64,000 bases of DNA from contig NZ_JALKFT010000006.1 in NCBI RefSeq assembly GCF_023242945.1, forward strand, positions 224,284 through 288,283, given 5' to 3'. This document shows, in pieces, positions 50,454 through 61,437 of the stretch (position 1 is its first letter; every line of letters begins with the position of its first letter). The notes beneath the pieces are model-generated. The model was not told the origin of the DNA, searched no databases, and saw nothing but the letters and a program-made list of their open reading frames with translations. The position numbers and the translations under genes are program-made. This DNA is from Frankia umida. GTDB lineage: Bacteria > Actinomycetota > Actinomycetes > Frankiales > Frankiaceae.

Positions 50454-51467
50454 ATGCAACGTAGGCCACCAGTTCCATCCGGAGTGCCGCGGGGCGCGGG
50501 AGGCCCGGGACGACCCGGGCGACTGCCCGACAGCCTCGGCGGCCTGCGCCTCGCCGGCGCCGTTCCGCTCGACCCCAAGCCGGCCGCTGCGCCCCCACCC
50601 CCCAACCCGGGTCCCGCCCCCGCGGGAGCGGGCGGCGGCGCCCCGGCCGGCGCGGGCACCGCCACCGGCCCGGTGGTGATCGACGTGACCGAAGCGAGTT
50701 TCGAGACGGACGTGGTCAACCGCTCGATGCAGGTGCCGGTCGTGCTCGACTTCTGGGCCTCGTGGTGTGGCCCGTGCAAGCAGCTCAGCCCGGTACTGGA
50801 GAAGCTCGCGGCGGACGACGGCGGGCGCTGGATTCTCGCGAAGATCGACGTCGACGCCAACCCGCAGCTCGCCCAGGCGGCCGGGGTGCAGGGCATTCCG
50901 ACCGTCAAGGCGGTCGTCGGCGGGCGCATCATCGGCGAGTTCACCGGCGCCGTCCCCGAGCGGGAGGCCCGCGCCTGGCTCGACCAGCTGCTGTCCGTCG
51001 TCGCCGAGGCGACCGGCGATGCGCCCGGTGGCGTACCCGGCGGCGCGCCCCAACAGGACCCGCACCTCGCCGCCGCCGAGGACGCCCTCGCCCAGGGCGA
51101 TCTCGACACGGCGGTCGAGTCCTACCGCGCTCGTCTCGACGAGGCGCCCGGCGACCCGGAAGCCACGCTGGGCCTGGCCCGGGCCGAGCTGCTGCGCCGG
51201 GTACGCGATCACGACCCGGCCCGTATCCGGGCTCGTCTCGCCGCCGATCCGGACGACCTCGAGGCCGCGATCGCCGCCTCCGACCTGCGTCTGGCCGAGG
51301 GTGACACCCCCGGTGCCCTGGCCGACCTGGTCGCACTGGTCCGGCGCACCAGCGGCCCCGAGCGCGAGCAGGTCCGAGCCCACCTGGTCGGTCTCTTCCA
51401 GGCCCTGGGCGAGGAGGACCCCGCCGTGGCCCCCGCCCGCAGATCCCTGGCCGCAGCCCTGTTCTGA
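50454..51467 (+). CDS. Thioredoxin-TPR protein (CnoX/YbbN-like)
   Basis: 337 residues. A 70-residue Pro/Gly/Ala-rich N-terminus precedes a thioredoxin domain with a full active site, FWASWCGPCKQLSPVLEKLA (Cys105, Cys108) and cis-Pro in GIPTVKAVVGG. The C-terminal half is a TPR-like helical array (LAAAEDALAQGDLDTAVESY; PGDPEATLGLARAELL; AAIAASDLRLAEGDTPGALA). The architecture matches CnoX, a redox chaperone that protects clients from over-oxidation; E. coli CnoX lacks the second Cys, whereas this protein keeps it. Equivalent to Rv1324 in the backbone. Confidence 0.93.
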   Translation: MQRRPPVPSGVPRGAGGPGRPGRLPDSLGGLRLAGAVPLDPKPAAAPPPPNPGPAPAGAGGGAPAGAGTATGPVVIDVTEASFETDVVNRSMQVPVVLDFWASWCGPCKQLSPVLEKLAADDGGRWILAKIDVDANPQLAQAAGVQGIPTVKAVVGGRIIGEFTGAVPEREARAWLDQLLSVVAEATGDAPGGVPGGAPQQDPHLAAAEDALAQGDLDTAVESYRARLDEAPGDPEATLGLARAELLRRVRDHDPARIRARLAADPDDLEAAIAASDLRLAEGDTPGALADLVALVRRTSGPEREQVRAHLVGLFQALGEEDPAVAPARRSLAAALF

Positions 51468-51479
51468 CCCCCGCCCCGT

Positions 51480-51505
51480 TCTGGCCCACCCGCGCCGTGG
51501 CCAGA
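51480..51505. terminator. Hairpin between converging thioredoxin and glgB genes
   Basis: TCTGGCC (51480-51486) pairs with GGCCAGA (51499-51505), a 7-bp stem with a 12-nt loop, 13 bp after the thioredoxin-TPR stop. Confidence 0.4.
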
Positions 51506-51604
51506 TGATCGTCCCCGCCGGGGCCTGCTGAGGAATCCGCTGTTTCGATCCCTGCGCAGGCCCCGGCCGGACACTGCCCTGGTCGCGGCCCCGGCGTCAT
51601 GGAC

Positions 51605-51631
51605 CCGGACCACCCGGACCACCCGGACCAC
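51605..51631. repeat. 9-bp tandem repeat x3 (CCGGACCAC)
   Basis: Three perfect copies in the non-coding gap between the converging genes. Confidence 0.8.
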
Positions 51632-51685
51632 CCGGTCCGCCTGGGGTCCGCGAGGTGTCGGTGCGGGTCAGGAGTGGGGTGCGGG

Positions 51686-54364
51686 TCAGACAGTGGGGTC
51701 GTGGCGGAGCCAGATGGCGCCGAGGACCGGCAGGGTGACGGACGCGGAGGCCGGCAGGCCGTGGTACGGCCGGTCGGTGGCCTCGACCGCGCCCAGGTTG
51801 CCGAGATTGGCGCCGCCGTAGCGCTGGCTGTCGGTGTTGAGCACCTCCCGCCAGCGGCCGGGGAACGGCAGCCCGATCCGGTGCTCGTGGTGGGCGATGC
51901 CCGCGAAGTTCGTGATGCAGGCGATCACACCGGAGCCGCCGGAGGTCGCGTCACCCGAGCCGGTGTCGGAGGCGGCGGTGTCGGAGGCGCCGGACCAGCG
52001 TAGGAACGAGAAGACGTTGTTGCCGGTGTCGTTGGCGTCGATCCAGGAGAAGCCGGTGGGGTCGACGTCCCGGCGGTAGAGCTCGGGGGAGGCCCGGTAG
52101 AGGGCGTTGAGGTCGCGGACGAGGGCGGCGAGACCGTGGTGACCGGGCTCGTCGAGCAGGGGCCAGTCGAGGGAGGCGCCCTCGTTCCACTCGTTGTCCT
52201 GGCCGAACTCACTGCCCATGAAGAGCAGTTTCTTGCCGGGATGCGCCCACATGTAGGCGTACAGGGCGCGCAGGTTCGCCAGCTGCTCCCAGCGGTTGCC
52301 GGGCATGCGGCGCAGCATCGAACCCTTGCCGTGGACGACCTCGTCGTGGCTGAACGGCAGGATGTAGTTCTCCGAGTAGGCGTAGACCATGGAGAACGTC
52401 ATCTGGTGATGGTGGAAGCTGCGGTGCACCGGCTGGTGGGAGGTGTAGTCCAGGGTGTCGTGCATCCAGCCCATGTTCCATTTGAAGCCGAAGCCGAGTC
52501 CGCCCAGGTGCGTCGGGCGGGTGACACCGGGCCAGGCGGTCGACTCCTCGGCGATCATCATGGCGCCGGGGAAGCGGCGGTAGACCGTCGCGTTGGTCTC
52601 CTGCAGGAAGGCGACGGCGTCGAGGTTCTCCCGGCCGCCGTGCTCGTTGGGCAGCCACTGGCCGTCGGGGCGGGAGTAGTCCAGGTAGAGCATGGCGGCG
52701 ACGGCGTCGACCCGCAGGGCGTCGACGTGGAACTCCTCGAACCAGTACACGGCGTTGGCGACGAGGAAGTTGCGCACCTCGGGACGGCTCACGTCGAAGA
52801 CGTAGGTGCCCCAGTCGGGCTGCTCACCGCGGCGCGGATCGGGGTGCTCGTACAGGGGGGTGCCGTCGAAGCGGCCCAGCGCCCAGGAGTCGCGGGGGAA
52901 GTGCGCGGGCACCCAGTCGACGATCACGCCGATGCCGGCCTGGTGGAGGGTCTCGACGAGGTGGCGGAACTCGTCCGGGCTGCCGAAGCGGGCCGTCGGC
53001 GCGTAGTAGGCCGAGACCTGGTATCCCCAGGAGCCGCCGAAGGGATGCTCGGCGACGGGCAGCAGCTCGACGTGGGTGAAACCGCTGTCCTGGACGTAGG
53101 CGGTGAGCTGCTCGGCGAGCTCGAGGTAGGACAGTCCGCGCCGCCAGGAGCCCAGGTGCACCTCGTAGATGCTGATCGGTTCGGTGTGCCAGGCGGTGCT
53201 GGCCCGACGCGCGATCCAGTCCCCGTCCGACCAGGTGTGGGTCGAGTGGGTGACGACGCTCGCGGTCGCGGGTGGAACCTCGGTGCGGAAGGCCATCGGA
53301 TCGGCCTTCTGCCGCCAGACACCGTCGAAGCCGAGGATCTCGTACTTGTAGCGCAGGCCGGCGCCCGCACCGGGGACGAACAGCTCCCACACACCGCAGC
53401 TGCCCAGCGAACGCATCGGGAAGGCGCGGCCGTCCCAGAAGTCGAAGTCGCCGACCAGGCGAACCCCCCGCGCGGACGGGGCCCACACCGCGAAGCTGAC
53501 ACCGGTGACCGCCTGGCCGCCGGGGGTGTGCAGGGTGCGCGGGTGGGCGCCGAGGACCTTCCACAGCTGCTCGTGGCGTCCCTCGGCGATCAGATGCCGG
53601 TCGATCTCGCCGACGGTCGGCAGATGCCGGTAGGGATCGTCGATGACGCCGGTGGCGTGCGGATAGGTCACCTCGACCTGGTAGTCGGGCAGGTGACCGG
53701 GCAGCACGGCGGCGAACACCCCGCCGCTGTGCAGCCGGGTGGCGGGGTAGCGCGCCTCGCCGACGAGCAGGGTCGCGCAGCTCGCGTCCGGGCGCAGCAC
53801 GCGTACGACGGTCGCGTCGCCGCTGGGATGGGCGCCGAGCACCGAGTGCGGGTCGTGATGGGTGCCGGCCACCAGCCGGTCCAGCACCCCGGGCGGTACG
53901 TCCAGCGGCGGCGGCTCGGCCACGGCCACGGCCGTTTCCCGCGCCGCGCCGTTCACCTCGGCCGGCCGCTGCGGTTCACCCACGTCACCCTCGCCTGTCG
54001 GTACCCCGTCGCCGCCGCCCGACCCGTCGCCACTGCCTGACCTGTCGCCACTGCCTGACCTGTCGCCACTGCCCGACCCGTCACCCGCGGGGGTGGCGCC
54101 GGCGGACTCGGCGGACGGCACGGTCTCGGTCTGTTCGGTGTCGGTCCGTTCTGTCTCGGCTCGTTCGGTGGTGGTGGCGGTGGTCGGCTCGCCGGGGTGG
54201 CTGAACCGCTCGGCGGCGCGATCGGCCAGGGCCACCCGGCCCTCCCGGTCACGGATCGACGCGTCGGGGCCGGCGGGGCCGGCAGGGGCCGGCCAACCGA
54301 TGGCTCCCTGCGCGCCGCGGCGCCCCGTTCGCGCCGTGCCGTTGGTGACGTCGCCGTTGGTCAC
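51686..54364 (-). CDS. glgB: 1,4-alpha-glucan branching enzyme
   Basis: 892 residues, longer than the usual 730-750 because of a disordered N-terminal arm of about 130 residues with GSGDRS repeats (18-bp DNA repeat near 54028-54080). Then an N1 domain, CBM48 (VTGVSFAVWAPSARGVRLVG), and the GH13 barrel with catalytic Asp in HVDALRVDAVAAMLY (near residue 552), catalytic Glu in MMIAEESTAWPGV (near 606) and the LPFSHDEVVHGKGSML motif. It introduces alpha-1,6 branches into the maltosyl polymer made by GlgE. Last gene of glgE-treS-pep2-glgB, 122 bp after pep2. Confidence 0.97.
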   Translation of the reverse strand: MTNGDVTNGTARTGRRGAQGAIGWPAPAGPAGPDASIRDREGRVALADRAAERFSHPGEPTTATTTERAETERTDTEQTETVPSAESAGATPAGDGSGSGDRSGSGDRSGSGDGSGGGDGVPTGEGDVGEPQRPAEVNGAARETAVAVAEPPPLDVPPGVLDRLVAGTHHDPHSVLGAHPSGDATVVRVLRPDASCATLLVGEARYPATRLHSGGVFAAVLPGHLPDYQVEVTYPHATGVIDDPYRHLPTVGEIDRHLIAEGRHEQLWKVLGAHPRTLHTPGGQAVTGVSFAVWAPSARGVRLVGDFDFWDGRAFPMRSLGSCGVWELFVPGAGAGLRYKYEILGFDGVWRQKADPMAFRTEVPPATASVVTHSTHTWSDGDWIARRASTAWHTEPISIYEVHLGSWRRGLSYLELAEQLTAYVQDSGFTHVELLPVAEHPFGGSWGYQVSAYYAPTARFGSPDEFRHLVETLHQAGIGVIVDWVPAHFPRDSWALGRFDGTPLYEHPDPRRGEQPDWGTYVFDVSRPEVRNFLVANAVYWFEEFHVDALRVDAVAAMLYLDYSRPDGQWLPNEHGGRENLDAVAFLQETNATVYRRFPGAMMIAEESTAWPGVTRPTHLGGLGFGFKWNMGWMHDTLDYTSHQPVHRSFHHHQMTFSMVYAYSENYILPFSHDEVVHGKGSMLRRMPGNRWEQLANLRALYAYMWAHPGKKLLFMGSEFGQDNEWNEGASLDWPLLDEPGHHGLAALVRDLNALYRASPELYRRDVDPTGFSWIDANDTGNNVFSFLRWSGASDTAASDTGSGDATSGGSGVIACITNFAGIAHHEHRIGLPFPGRWREVLNTDSQRYGGANLGNLGAVEATDRPYHGLPASASVTLPVLGAIWLRHDPTV

Positions 54365-54402
54365 GGGGACACCCCTGCCTCTCTCCGCGTGGGGGATCAG
54401 GT

Positions 54403-54477
54403 GATCTGGATGGTCGAATGGGGCCTGGATGGTCGAATGGGGCCTGGATGGTCGAATGGGGCCTGGATGGTCGAATA
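54403..54477. repeat. 19-bp tandem repeat, about four copies, between pep2 and glgB
   Basis: The unit GGGCCTGGATGGTCGAATG occurs at 54421-54439, 54440-54458 and 54459-54477 (last base changed), with a partial fourth copy at 54403-54420. It fills most of the 122-bp gap between the pep2 stop and the glgB start. Not a multiple of three, and outside any gene. Confidence 0.9.
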
Positions 54478-54486
54478 GGCAGAGTG

Positions 54487-55890
54487 CTAGCCGGCGGGTG
54501 CGGCGGGTGCCGCGGTCGCGGTGAGCCGGGTGACCGCGGCCAGCGGGATCCGAATCCAGCCGGGTCGGTGACGTGCCTCGTAGAGCACCTCGTAGACGGC
54601 CTTGTCGAGTTCCAGGGCGCGCAGCATCGTCGCGTCGTCGCGCGGGTCACGTCCGGCGGTGGCGGCGTAGCCCTGGCAGAAGGCGTCCCGGTTGCGCTGC
54701 GCCCATTCCTGCGCGCGGTACTCCAGGCCCGGCTCGTCGTCCCGTTCGAGCTGGAGTGACCGGGCCGCGTAGTCGAAGGAACGCAGCATCCCGGCGACGT
54801 CGCGCAGGGGGGACTCGAGGCCGACACGGTCGGCGACCGGCCGGGCCGGCTCGCCCTCGAAGTCGAACAGCACCCAGCCGGAGTCGACCCGCAGCACCTG
54901 ACCCAGGTGCAGATCGCCGTGCAGGCGTTGGAAGGGCCGGGGGTGCACGAGGGCCGGGGGCGCTGCGTGCAGCGCGTCGTAGACGGTGCGGATCGCCTCT
55001 GCGTGTGGGTGCAGCGCCTCCACCCCGTCGAGGGCGGCGTCGAGACGGCCGCGCAGGTAGGCGGCGAGCCCGCGCAGGTCGTCCGCGGTCGGCGGACGGG
55101 TCGGCAGGGCGCGGGCGAGGTCGGCGTGCACCTGCGCGGTGGCGGCGCCGAGGCGTTCGGCCTCGGCGGCGAAGTCACCCCCGACCTCGTCGGCGCGCAG
55201 GTCGGCTTCGGCGTACAGGTCGCGGACGCTGGCCAGCGCCATCCGCCAGCCCTCGCTGCCACTGCGCAGGTACTGCTGCAGGAAACCGAACGTGGTCGGG
55301 ACGCCGGTGACCTCGCCGGTGTACCAGGCCACCGGTGCGGCCACGTGCTGGCTGCCGACGGCGGCCAGCGCCCGGGTCACCTCGAGGTCGGGGTTCTCGC
55401 CGGGCCACAGCCGGCGGAACACCTTGAGGATGTAGGCGTCGCCGTAGACGACGGAGGAGTTGGACTGCTCGGCCCCGATCGGGGCCGCGGGCAGGTCGAC
55501 CAGCGGTACCCGGGTGTCGTCGTCCGGCGCCGGGAAGCGTTCGGCGACGAGGTCGTCGCGGTGCACGGCCCGGGCGAGGAAGTCCAACAGTGTGGCCGCG
55601 CCGGAGGGATCGGCGAGCCCGTCGTACACCAGGCCGCCGGCGCACTCGCCGATCAGGAACCCCTCGTGCCCGTGCGGCGCGTCATGACGCAGCACCAGCG
55701 GGACCTGGTAGAACTCGGCGGGGCCGCGGTCGTAGTCGACCTCGACGATCAGCAGCCGCAACGGCTCGCTGACCAGGATGTCCCGGTGAATCCGCAACCG
55801 GCCGCTGGCCCGGCCCTTGCCGGCGAACCAGCGCTGCCGCGGCAGCCAGTCCGTCAACAGGCCGGTCAGCTCACCATGGTGGTCACCCAT
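54487..55890 (-). CDS. pep2: Maltokinase
   Basis: 467 residues, the usual Mak/Pep2 length. Phosphorylates maltose with ATP to maltose-1-phosphate, the substrate of GlgE. The N-terminal cap starts LTGLLTDWLPRQRWFAGKGR. The kinase core has VVYGDAYILKVFRRL (ATP Lys), RLHGDLHLGQVLRVDSGWVL (catalytic Asp) and FDFEGEPARPVADR (Mg-binding Asp). ATG 55890 begins 304 bp downstream of the treS stop, an unusually long gap for genes that are often fused as TreS-Pep2 in other actinobacteria. Confidence 0.95.
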   Translation of the reverse strand: MGDHHGELTGLLTDWLPRQRWFAGKGRASGRLRIHRDILVSEPLRLLIVEVDYDRGPAEFYQVPLVLRHDAPHGHEGFLIGECAGGLVYDGLADPSGAATLLDFLARAVHRDDLVAERFPAPDDDTRVPLVDLPAAPIGAEQSNSSVVYGDAYILKVFRRLWPGENPDLEVTRALAAVGSQHVAAPVAWYTGEVTGVPTTFGFLQQYLRSGSEGWRMALASVRDLYAEADLRADEVGGDFAAEAERLGAATAQVHADLARALPTRPPTADDLRGLAAYLRGRLDAALDGVEALHPHAEAIRTVYDALHAAPPALVHPRPFQRLHGDLHLGQVLRVDSGWVLFDFEGEPARPVADRVGLESPLRDVAGMLRSFDYAARSLQLERDDEPGLEYRAQEWAQRNRDAFCQGYAATAGRDPRDDATMLRALELDKAVYEVLYEARHRPGWIRIPLAAVTRLTATAAPAAPAG

Positions 55891-56194
55891 CCCCGGCCTC
55901 CCGGTCCCCGCAGTCGACGATCATCATCGCACCTAACGTCGAATATCCCGAAAATACCTTTCCTTGTCCGTACTACGCCTACGCAGCGCGCCGACACCGG
56001 TCCGGACTGTCCCCACCGCGTCGGTCGTCCGTCAGCTGAGCATCCGTTGACCGCGCCACGACGCCGACACCGACGCCTACGACGGCCAGCCCGACCCATC
56101 CGGCATCGAACAGGTCCGGACGGATCGGGATGGCCGGCGGGGCGATCGGTGGGGCGACCGGAGCGGCAGTGTACGGACTGGACGTGGACAGGGC
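55891..56194 (-). other. Gap between treS and pep2 with an in-frame hydrophobic extension behind the treS stop
   Basis: Directly after the treS TGA (56197-56195) the same frame stays open for 72 codons, to TAG at 55981-55979. It reads a Pro/Ala-rich linker (APVAPPIAPPAIPIRPDLF), then a membrane-helix-like AGWVGLAVVGVGVGVVARS, then charged residues. There is no ATG, GTG or TTG before the helix, so it is not an ordinary gene. Readthrough, a recent nonsense mutation, or chance from a GTCGGC-rich stretch are all possible. The remaining 80 bp hold the pep2 leader, with AAGGAAAGG near 55960 and a TATTCGAC-like -10 region. Confidence 0.25.
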
Positions 56195-57996
<1,802 letters not shown>

Positions 57997-58000
<4 letters not shown>

Positions 58001-60015
58001 GACCGGGTCCGCACCGTGAAGATGTGCGCGGACTCCACCGTCGGGTCGAGCCGGACGTAGTTGTGCCGGCCCCACTGGTAGGTCGCCCCGGTGATCTCGT
58101 CGGTGACCTCGATCGTGTCGTCCCAGTCGGAACCGAGCGCGGGCAGGTCGAGATGCACCGTGGTCTCGTGGGCCTGGTGCGGATCGAGGTTGACGACGAC
58201 GAGCACCGTGTCGGCGGCGGCGGCGTCGGTGGCGGGCAGGCGCTTGGAATAGACCATGATCTGTTCGCTGTCGGCCTGGTGCAGGTGCAGGTTGCGCAGC
58301 CAGTGCAGGGCCGGGTGGGCCCGGCGGATCTGGTTGAGCCGGGTCAGGTACGGCGCGAGTGAGAGCCCGGCCGCCTCGGCACCCGCCCAGTCCCGCGGCC
58401 GGTACTGGTACTTCTCGGAGTCGAGGTACTCCTCGCCGCCCGGCCGGACCGCGAGGTTCTCACCGAGCTCGTACCCGGCGTAGACACCCCAGGTCGGCGA
58501 CAGCGTCGCCGCGAGCGCCGCCCGCAGGCGGAACGCCGCCGGCCCGCCGTCCTGGAGGAAACCGGGCAGGATATCCGGGGTGTTGACGAAGAAGTTCGGC
58601 CGCATGTAATGCGCGGAGGCGACCAGTTCGGTCGCGTACTCCTCCAGTTCCCACTTCTCGTTGCGCCAGGTGAAGTAGGTGTATGACTGAGTGAAACCGA
58701 CCTTGGCCAGTGTGTGCATCATCGCCGGCCGGGTGAAGGCCTCGGCGAGGAAGAGCACGTCCGGTTCGGTCGCCTTCACCTGACCGATGAGCCATTCCCA
58801 GAACTCGACCGGCTTCGTGTGGGGATTGTCGACCCGGAAGATGCGCACTCCGTGCCCGGTCCAGTACCGAACCACCCGAAGGATCTCCTGGTAGAGACCG
58901 TTCGGGTCCGCGTCGAAGTTCAGCGGGTAGATGTCCTGGTACTTCTTCGGCGGGTTCTCGGCATAGGCGATGGATCCGTCACTGCGCACGACGAACCACT
59001 CCGGATGCCGCTTGGCCCACGGATGGTCCGGCGCGCACTGCAGGGCGAGGTCGAGGGCGATCTCCATGCCGAGCGAGCGGGCCCGCGCGACGAACAGGTC
59101 GAAGTCCTCGATCGTGCCGAGGTCTGGATGCACGGCGTCGTGGCCGCCGTGCTCGCTGCCGATCGCCCACGGGGAACCCGGGTCGTCCTCACCCGGAGTG
59201 AGGGTGTTGTTCGGGCCCTTGCGGTTGACCTCGCCGATCGGATGGATCGGTGGCAGGTACACCACGTCGAAGCCCATCGCGGCGACCGCGGGCAGCCGCT
59301 CGGCGGCGGTCAGGAACGTCCCGGAGCGCGGCGGGTCCAGGGTGGCACCCTCCGAGCGCGGGAACAGTTCGTACCAGCTCCCGTAGAGCGCCCTGGGCCG
59401 GTCCACCCACACCCGGTACAGCGGGGAGCGGGTGATCAGCTCGCGCAGCGGAAACGCGTCGAGCAGGCTCACCAGGTGCGCGTCGAGCACGGCAGCGATC
59501 CGATCATGAGGATCGCTGAGCGCATCGTCACGCAGCGTGGCTACCGCCCGGGCTATCTCCGCCCGCCGCCCCTCCGGTACCCCTGGTAGTGCCCGCAGCA
59601 GCAGCCGGGCACCGTCCTCGAAGTCGACCGCGAGCTCGTCACAGCCCTGCCCCGCGCCGACCTTCAGCTCGATGCCGTGGCGCCAGGTGGCGACAGGATC
59701 CGCCCACGCCTCGACGCGGAATCCCCACAGGCCACTTCCGCCCACGGTGATTTCCGCCTCGAAGCGGTCGGTGCCCGCGCCGACCACCCGCATCGGAACG
59801 TAGGGCGTGCCCTGGCCGTCGGGCCCGGACAGCACCACGTTCGCACCGATGAGATCGTGACCCTCCCGGAAGACGGTCGCGCCCACGGTAATTCTCTCGC
59901 CCACGACCGCGCGCGCGGGCCACTGGCCGCACGACACGACCGGGGTCACGTCGGAGATGACAACCCGGCCTACTGAACGTCCGATCATCATGGCGACCTT
60001 ATCCAGACGAACCAC
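57997..60015 (-). CDS. glgE: Alpha-1,4-glucan:maltose-1-phosphate maltosyltransferase
   Basis: 672 residues from GTG 60015; ATG codons at 59991 and 59988 are alternatives. Extends alpha-1,4-glucan by maltose units from maltose-1-phosphate. N-terminal domains (VISDVTPVVSCGQWPARAVV) precede a GH13_3 barrel with nucleophile Asp396 in VRIFRVDNPHTKPVEFW, acid/base Glu near residue 425 in VLFLAEAFTRPAMMH, and the NTPDILPGFLQDGGPAAFRL motif. PPIHPIGEVNRKGPNNTLTP is typical of GlgE. First gene of the glgE-treS-pep2-glgB cluster and corresponds to Rv1327c. Confidence 0.96.
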
Positions 60016-60653
60016 GCCTCAATGGTCCGCCCTGCACGTGGCGAATAGCGACACCTCTACGTGAACTGCCCGCGACCATCGCGTGGGTGAATGTTGGCGT
60101 CGAGGTGGGTCAGTCGGCACCGTCCGGATGGTCTGCACTGCTGCCGATGTTCCCCAGTTGCCAGGCGTACGAACGTCCGAACCGCGTCTGTTGTGCGGTT
60201 CGGCGTGGACTTTCGCGGCCAGACCACGGCCACGCGGCGGTCTGGCCGAGCCCACCGCAGGTGCCCGGGCGTTGGGTGCACGGTGTGGATGCGTCCATCG
60301 GGTCGGTGGCCGAGTTTCCAGTCGTGTTACGGCGGCCCCGCGTGTTACGGCCACGTGACCAATCTCCTCGGGGGGTCGCCGGGAACCCTGCGCGGCGCTC
60401 GTTCGTCCCGCAGTGCACACGGAGCTTGGGGGATCTGCGCTGACGGGCACCGCATCGAGGCCACTGTCGCACGGCCGGGCACGGCCGCGGCGGTGCCCGG
60501 GCGTACCCGGGTGCGGCCGCACGGGGGCGATCGCGCCCGACAGTAGGCTGCCGGCGCCTGGTCCGAACCATGGCACCGGGTGACCACAGGGCACACACAT
60601 CGCAGCCGACCGAACCTCGACGGTGGTCGGCGGACGCAGGAGGAGAGAGCACA
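60016..60653. other. Gene-free stretch between glgE and terD, 638 bp
   Basis: A divergent intergenic region serving the glgE operon (minus) and terD (plus). No frame shows coding bias. A -10-like TAGGCT lies at 60544-60549 about 105 bp before terD, without a clear -35. Composition is G+C-rich without obvious repeats. Confidence 0.45.
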
Positions 60654-61229
60654 GTGGGAGTAAGCCTCAGCAAGGGCGGCAACGTCTCGCTGACCAAGGA
60701 GGCCCCCGGCCTGACCAGCATCCTGGTGGGTCTGGGCTGGGACGTGCGCAGCACGACCGGTGCCGACTTCGACCTGGACGCCAGCGCCATCGCCTGCCGC
60801 GCCGACGGCAAGGTCGTCTCGGACGGGCACTTCATCTTCTTCAACAACCTCAAGAGCCCGGACGGCGCGATCGAGCACCAGGGCGACAACCTCACCGGTG
60901 AGGGCGAGGGCGACGACGAGGCGATCACCGTCAACCTGGGCTCGCTGCCCACCGAGATCGACAAGATCGTGTTCCCGGTGTCGATCTACGACGCCGAGTC
61001 GCGCCAGCAGAACTTCGGCCAGGTCCGCAACGCCTTCATCCGGGTCGTCAACGGGGCCGGCGGTACCGAGATCGCCCGCTACGACCTGACCGAGGACGCC
61101 TCCACCGAGACCGCGATGGTCTTCGGTGAGGTCTACCGGCACGGCAGCGACTGGAAGTTCCGCGCCGTCGGCCAGGGCTACGCCTCCGGTCTCGCCGGCA
61201 TCGCCCGGGACTTCGGCGTAAACGTCTGA
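60654..61229 (+). CDS. terD: TerD-family stress protein
   Basis: 191 residues from GTG 60654, behind GGAGGAGAG. The whole TerD domain is present: GVSLSKGGNVSLTKEAPGL, SILVGLGWDVRSTTGADFDL then DASAIACRADGKV, FFNNLKSPDGAIEHQGDNLT then GEGEGDDEAITVNL, and YDAESRQQNFGQVRNAFIRV. The Asp-rich loops bind Ca2+ in characterised members. TerD proteins are linked to tellurite, oxidative and phage resistance and to differentiation in Streptomyces; the molecular action is not settled. It heads a cluster with a DUF475 protein and a second TerD-like gene. Confidence 0.95.
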   Translation: MGVSLSKGGNVSLTKEAPGLTSILVGLGWDVRSTTGADFDLDASAIACRADGKVVSDGHFIFFNNLKSPDGAIEHQGDNLTGEGEGDDEAITVNLGSLPTEIDKIVFPVSIYDAESRQQNFGQVRNAFIRVVNGAGGTEIARYDLTEDASTETAMVFGEVYRHGSDWKFRAVGQGYASGLAGIARDFGVNV

Positions 61230-61437
61230 ATCCAACGCCTGGTGTAGCCCATTTGTCAGGTCGCGCACCCCTGGTGAGCGGCTACGATGCCGTCGACCGC
61301 CGACCTGGGCCGATGGCCTCGGGATCGACGCGGTCTCCGGTGACTTCGAGCGACCCGGTGGATCCGACGGACCGCGGATCCACCCGCGCGGTGTGGCCGG
61401 GTGACCGTGGTCTGGCGATCGGTCCGGAAAGGTGTTG

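Noticed and set aside
52136..54040. Long plus-strand frame opposite glgB
   Set aside because: glgB has catalytic motifs throughout this region on the minus strand; the opposite frame has none.
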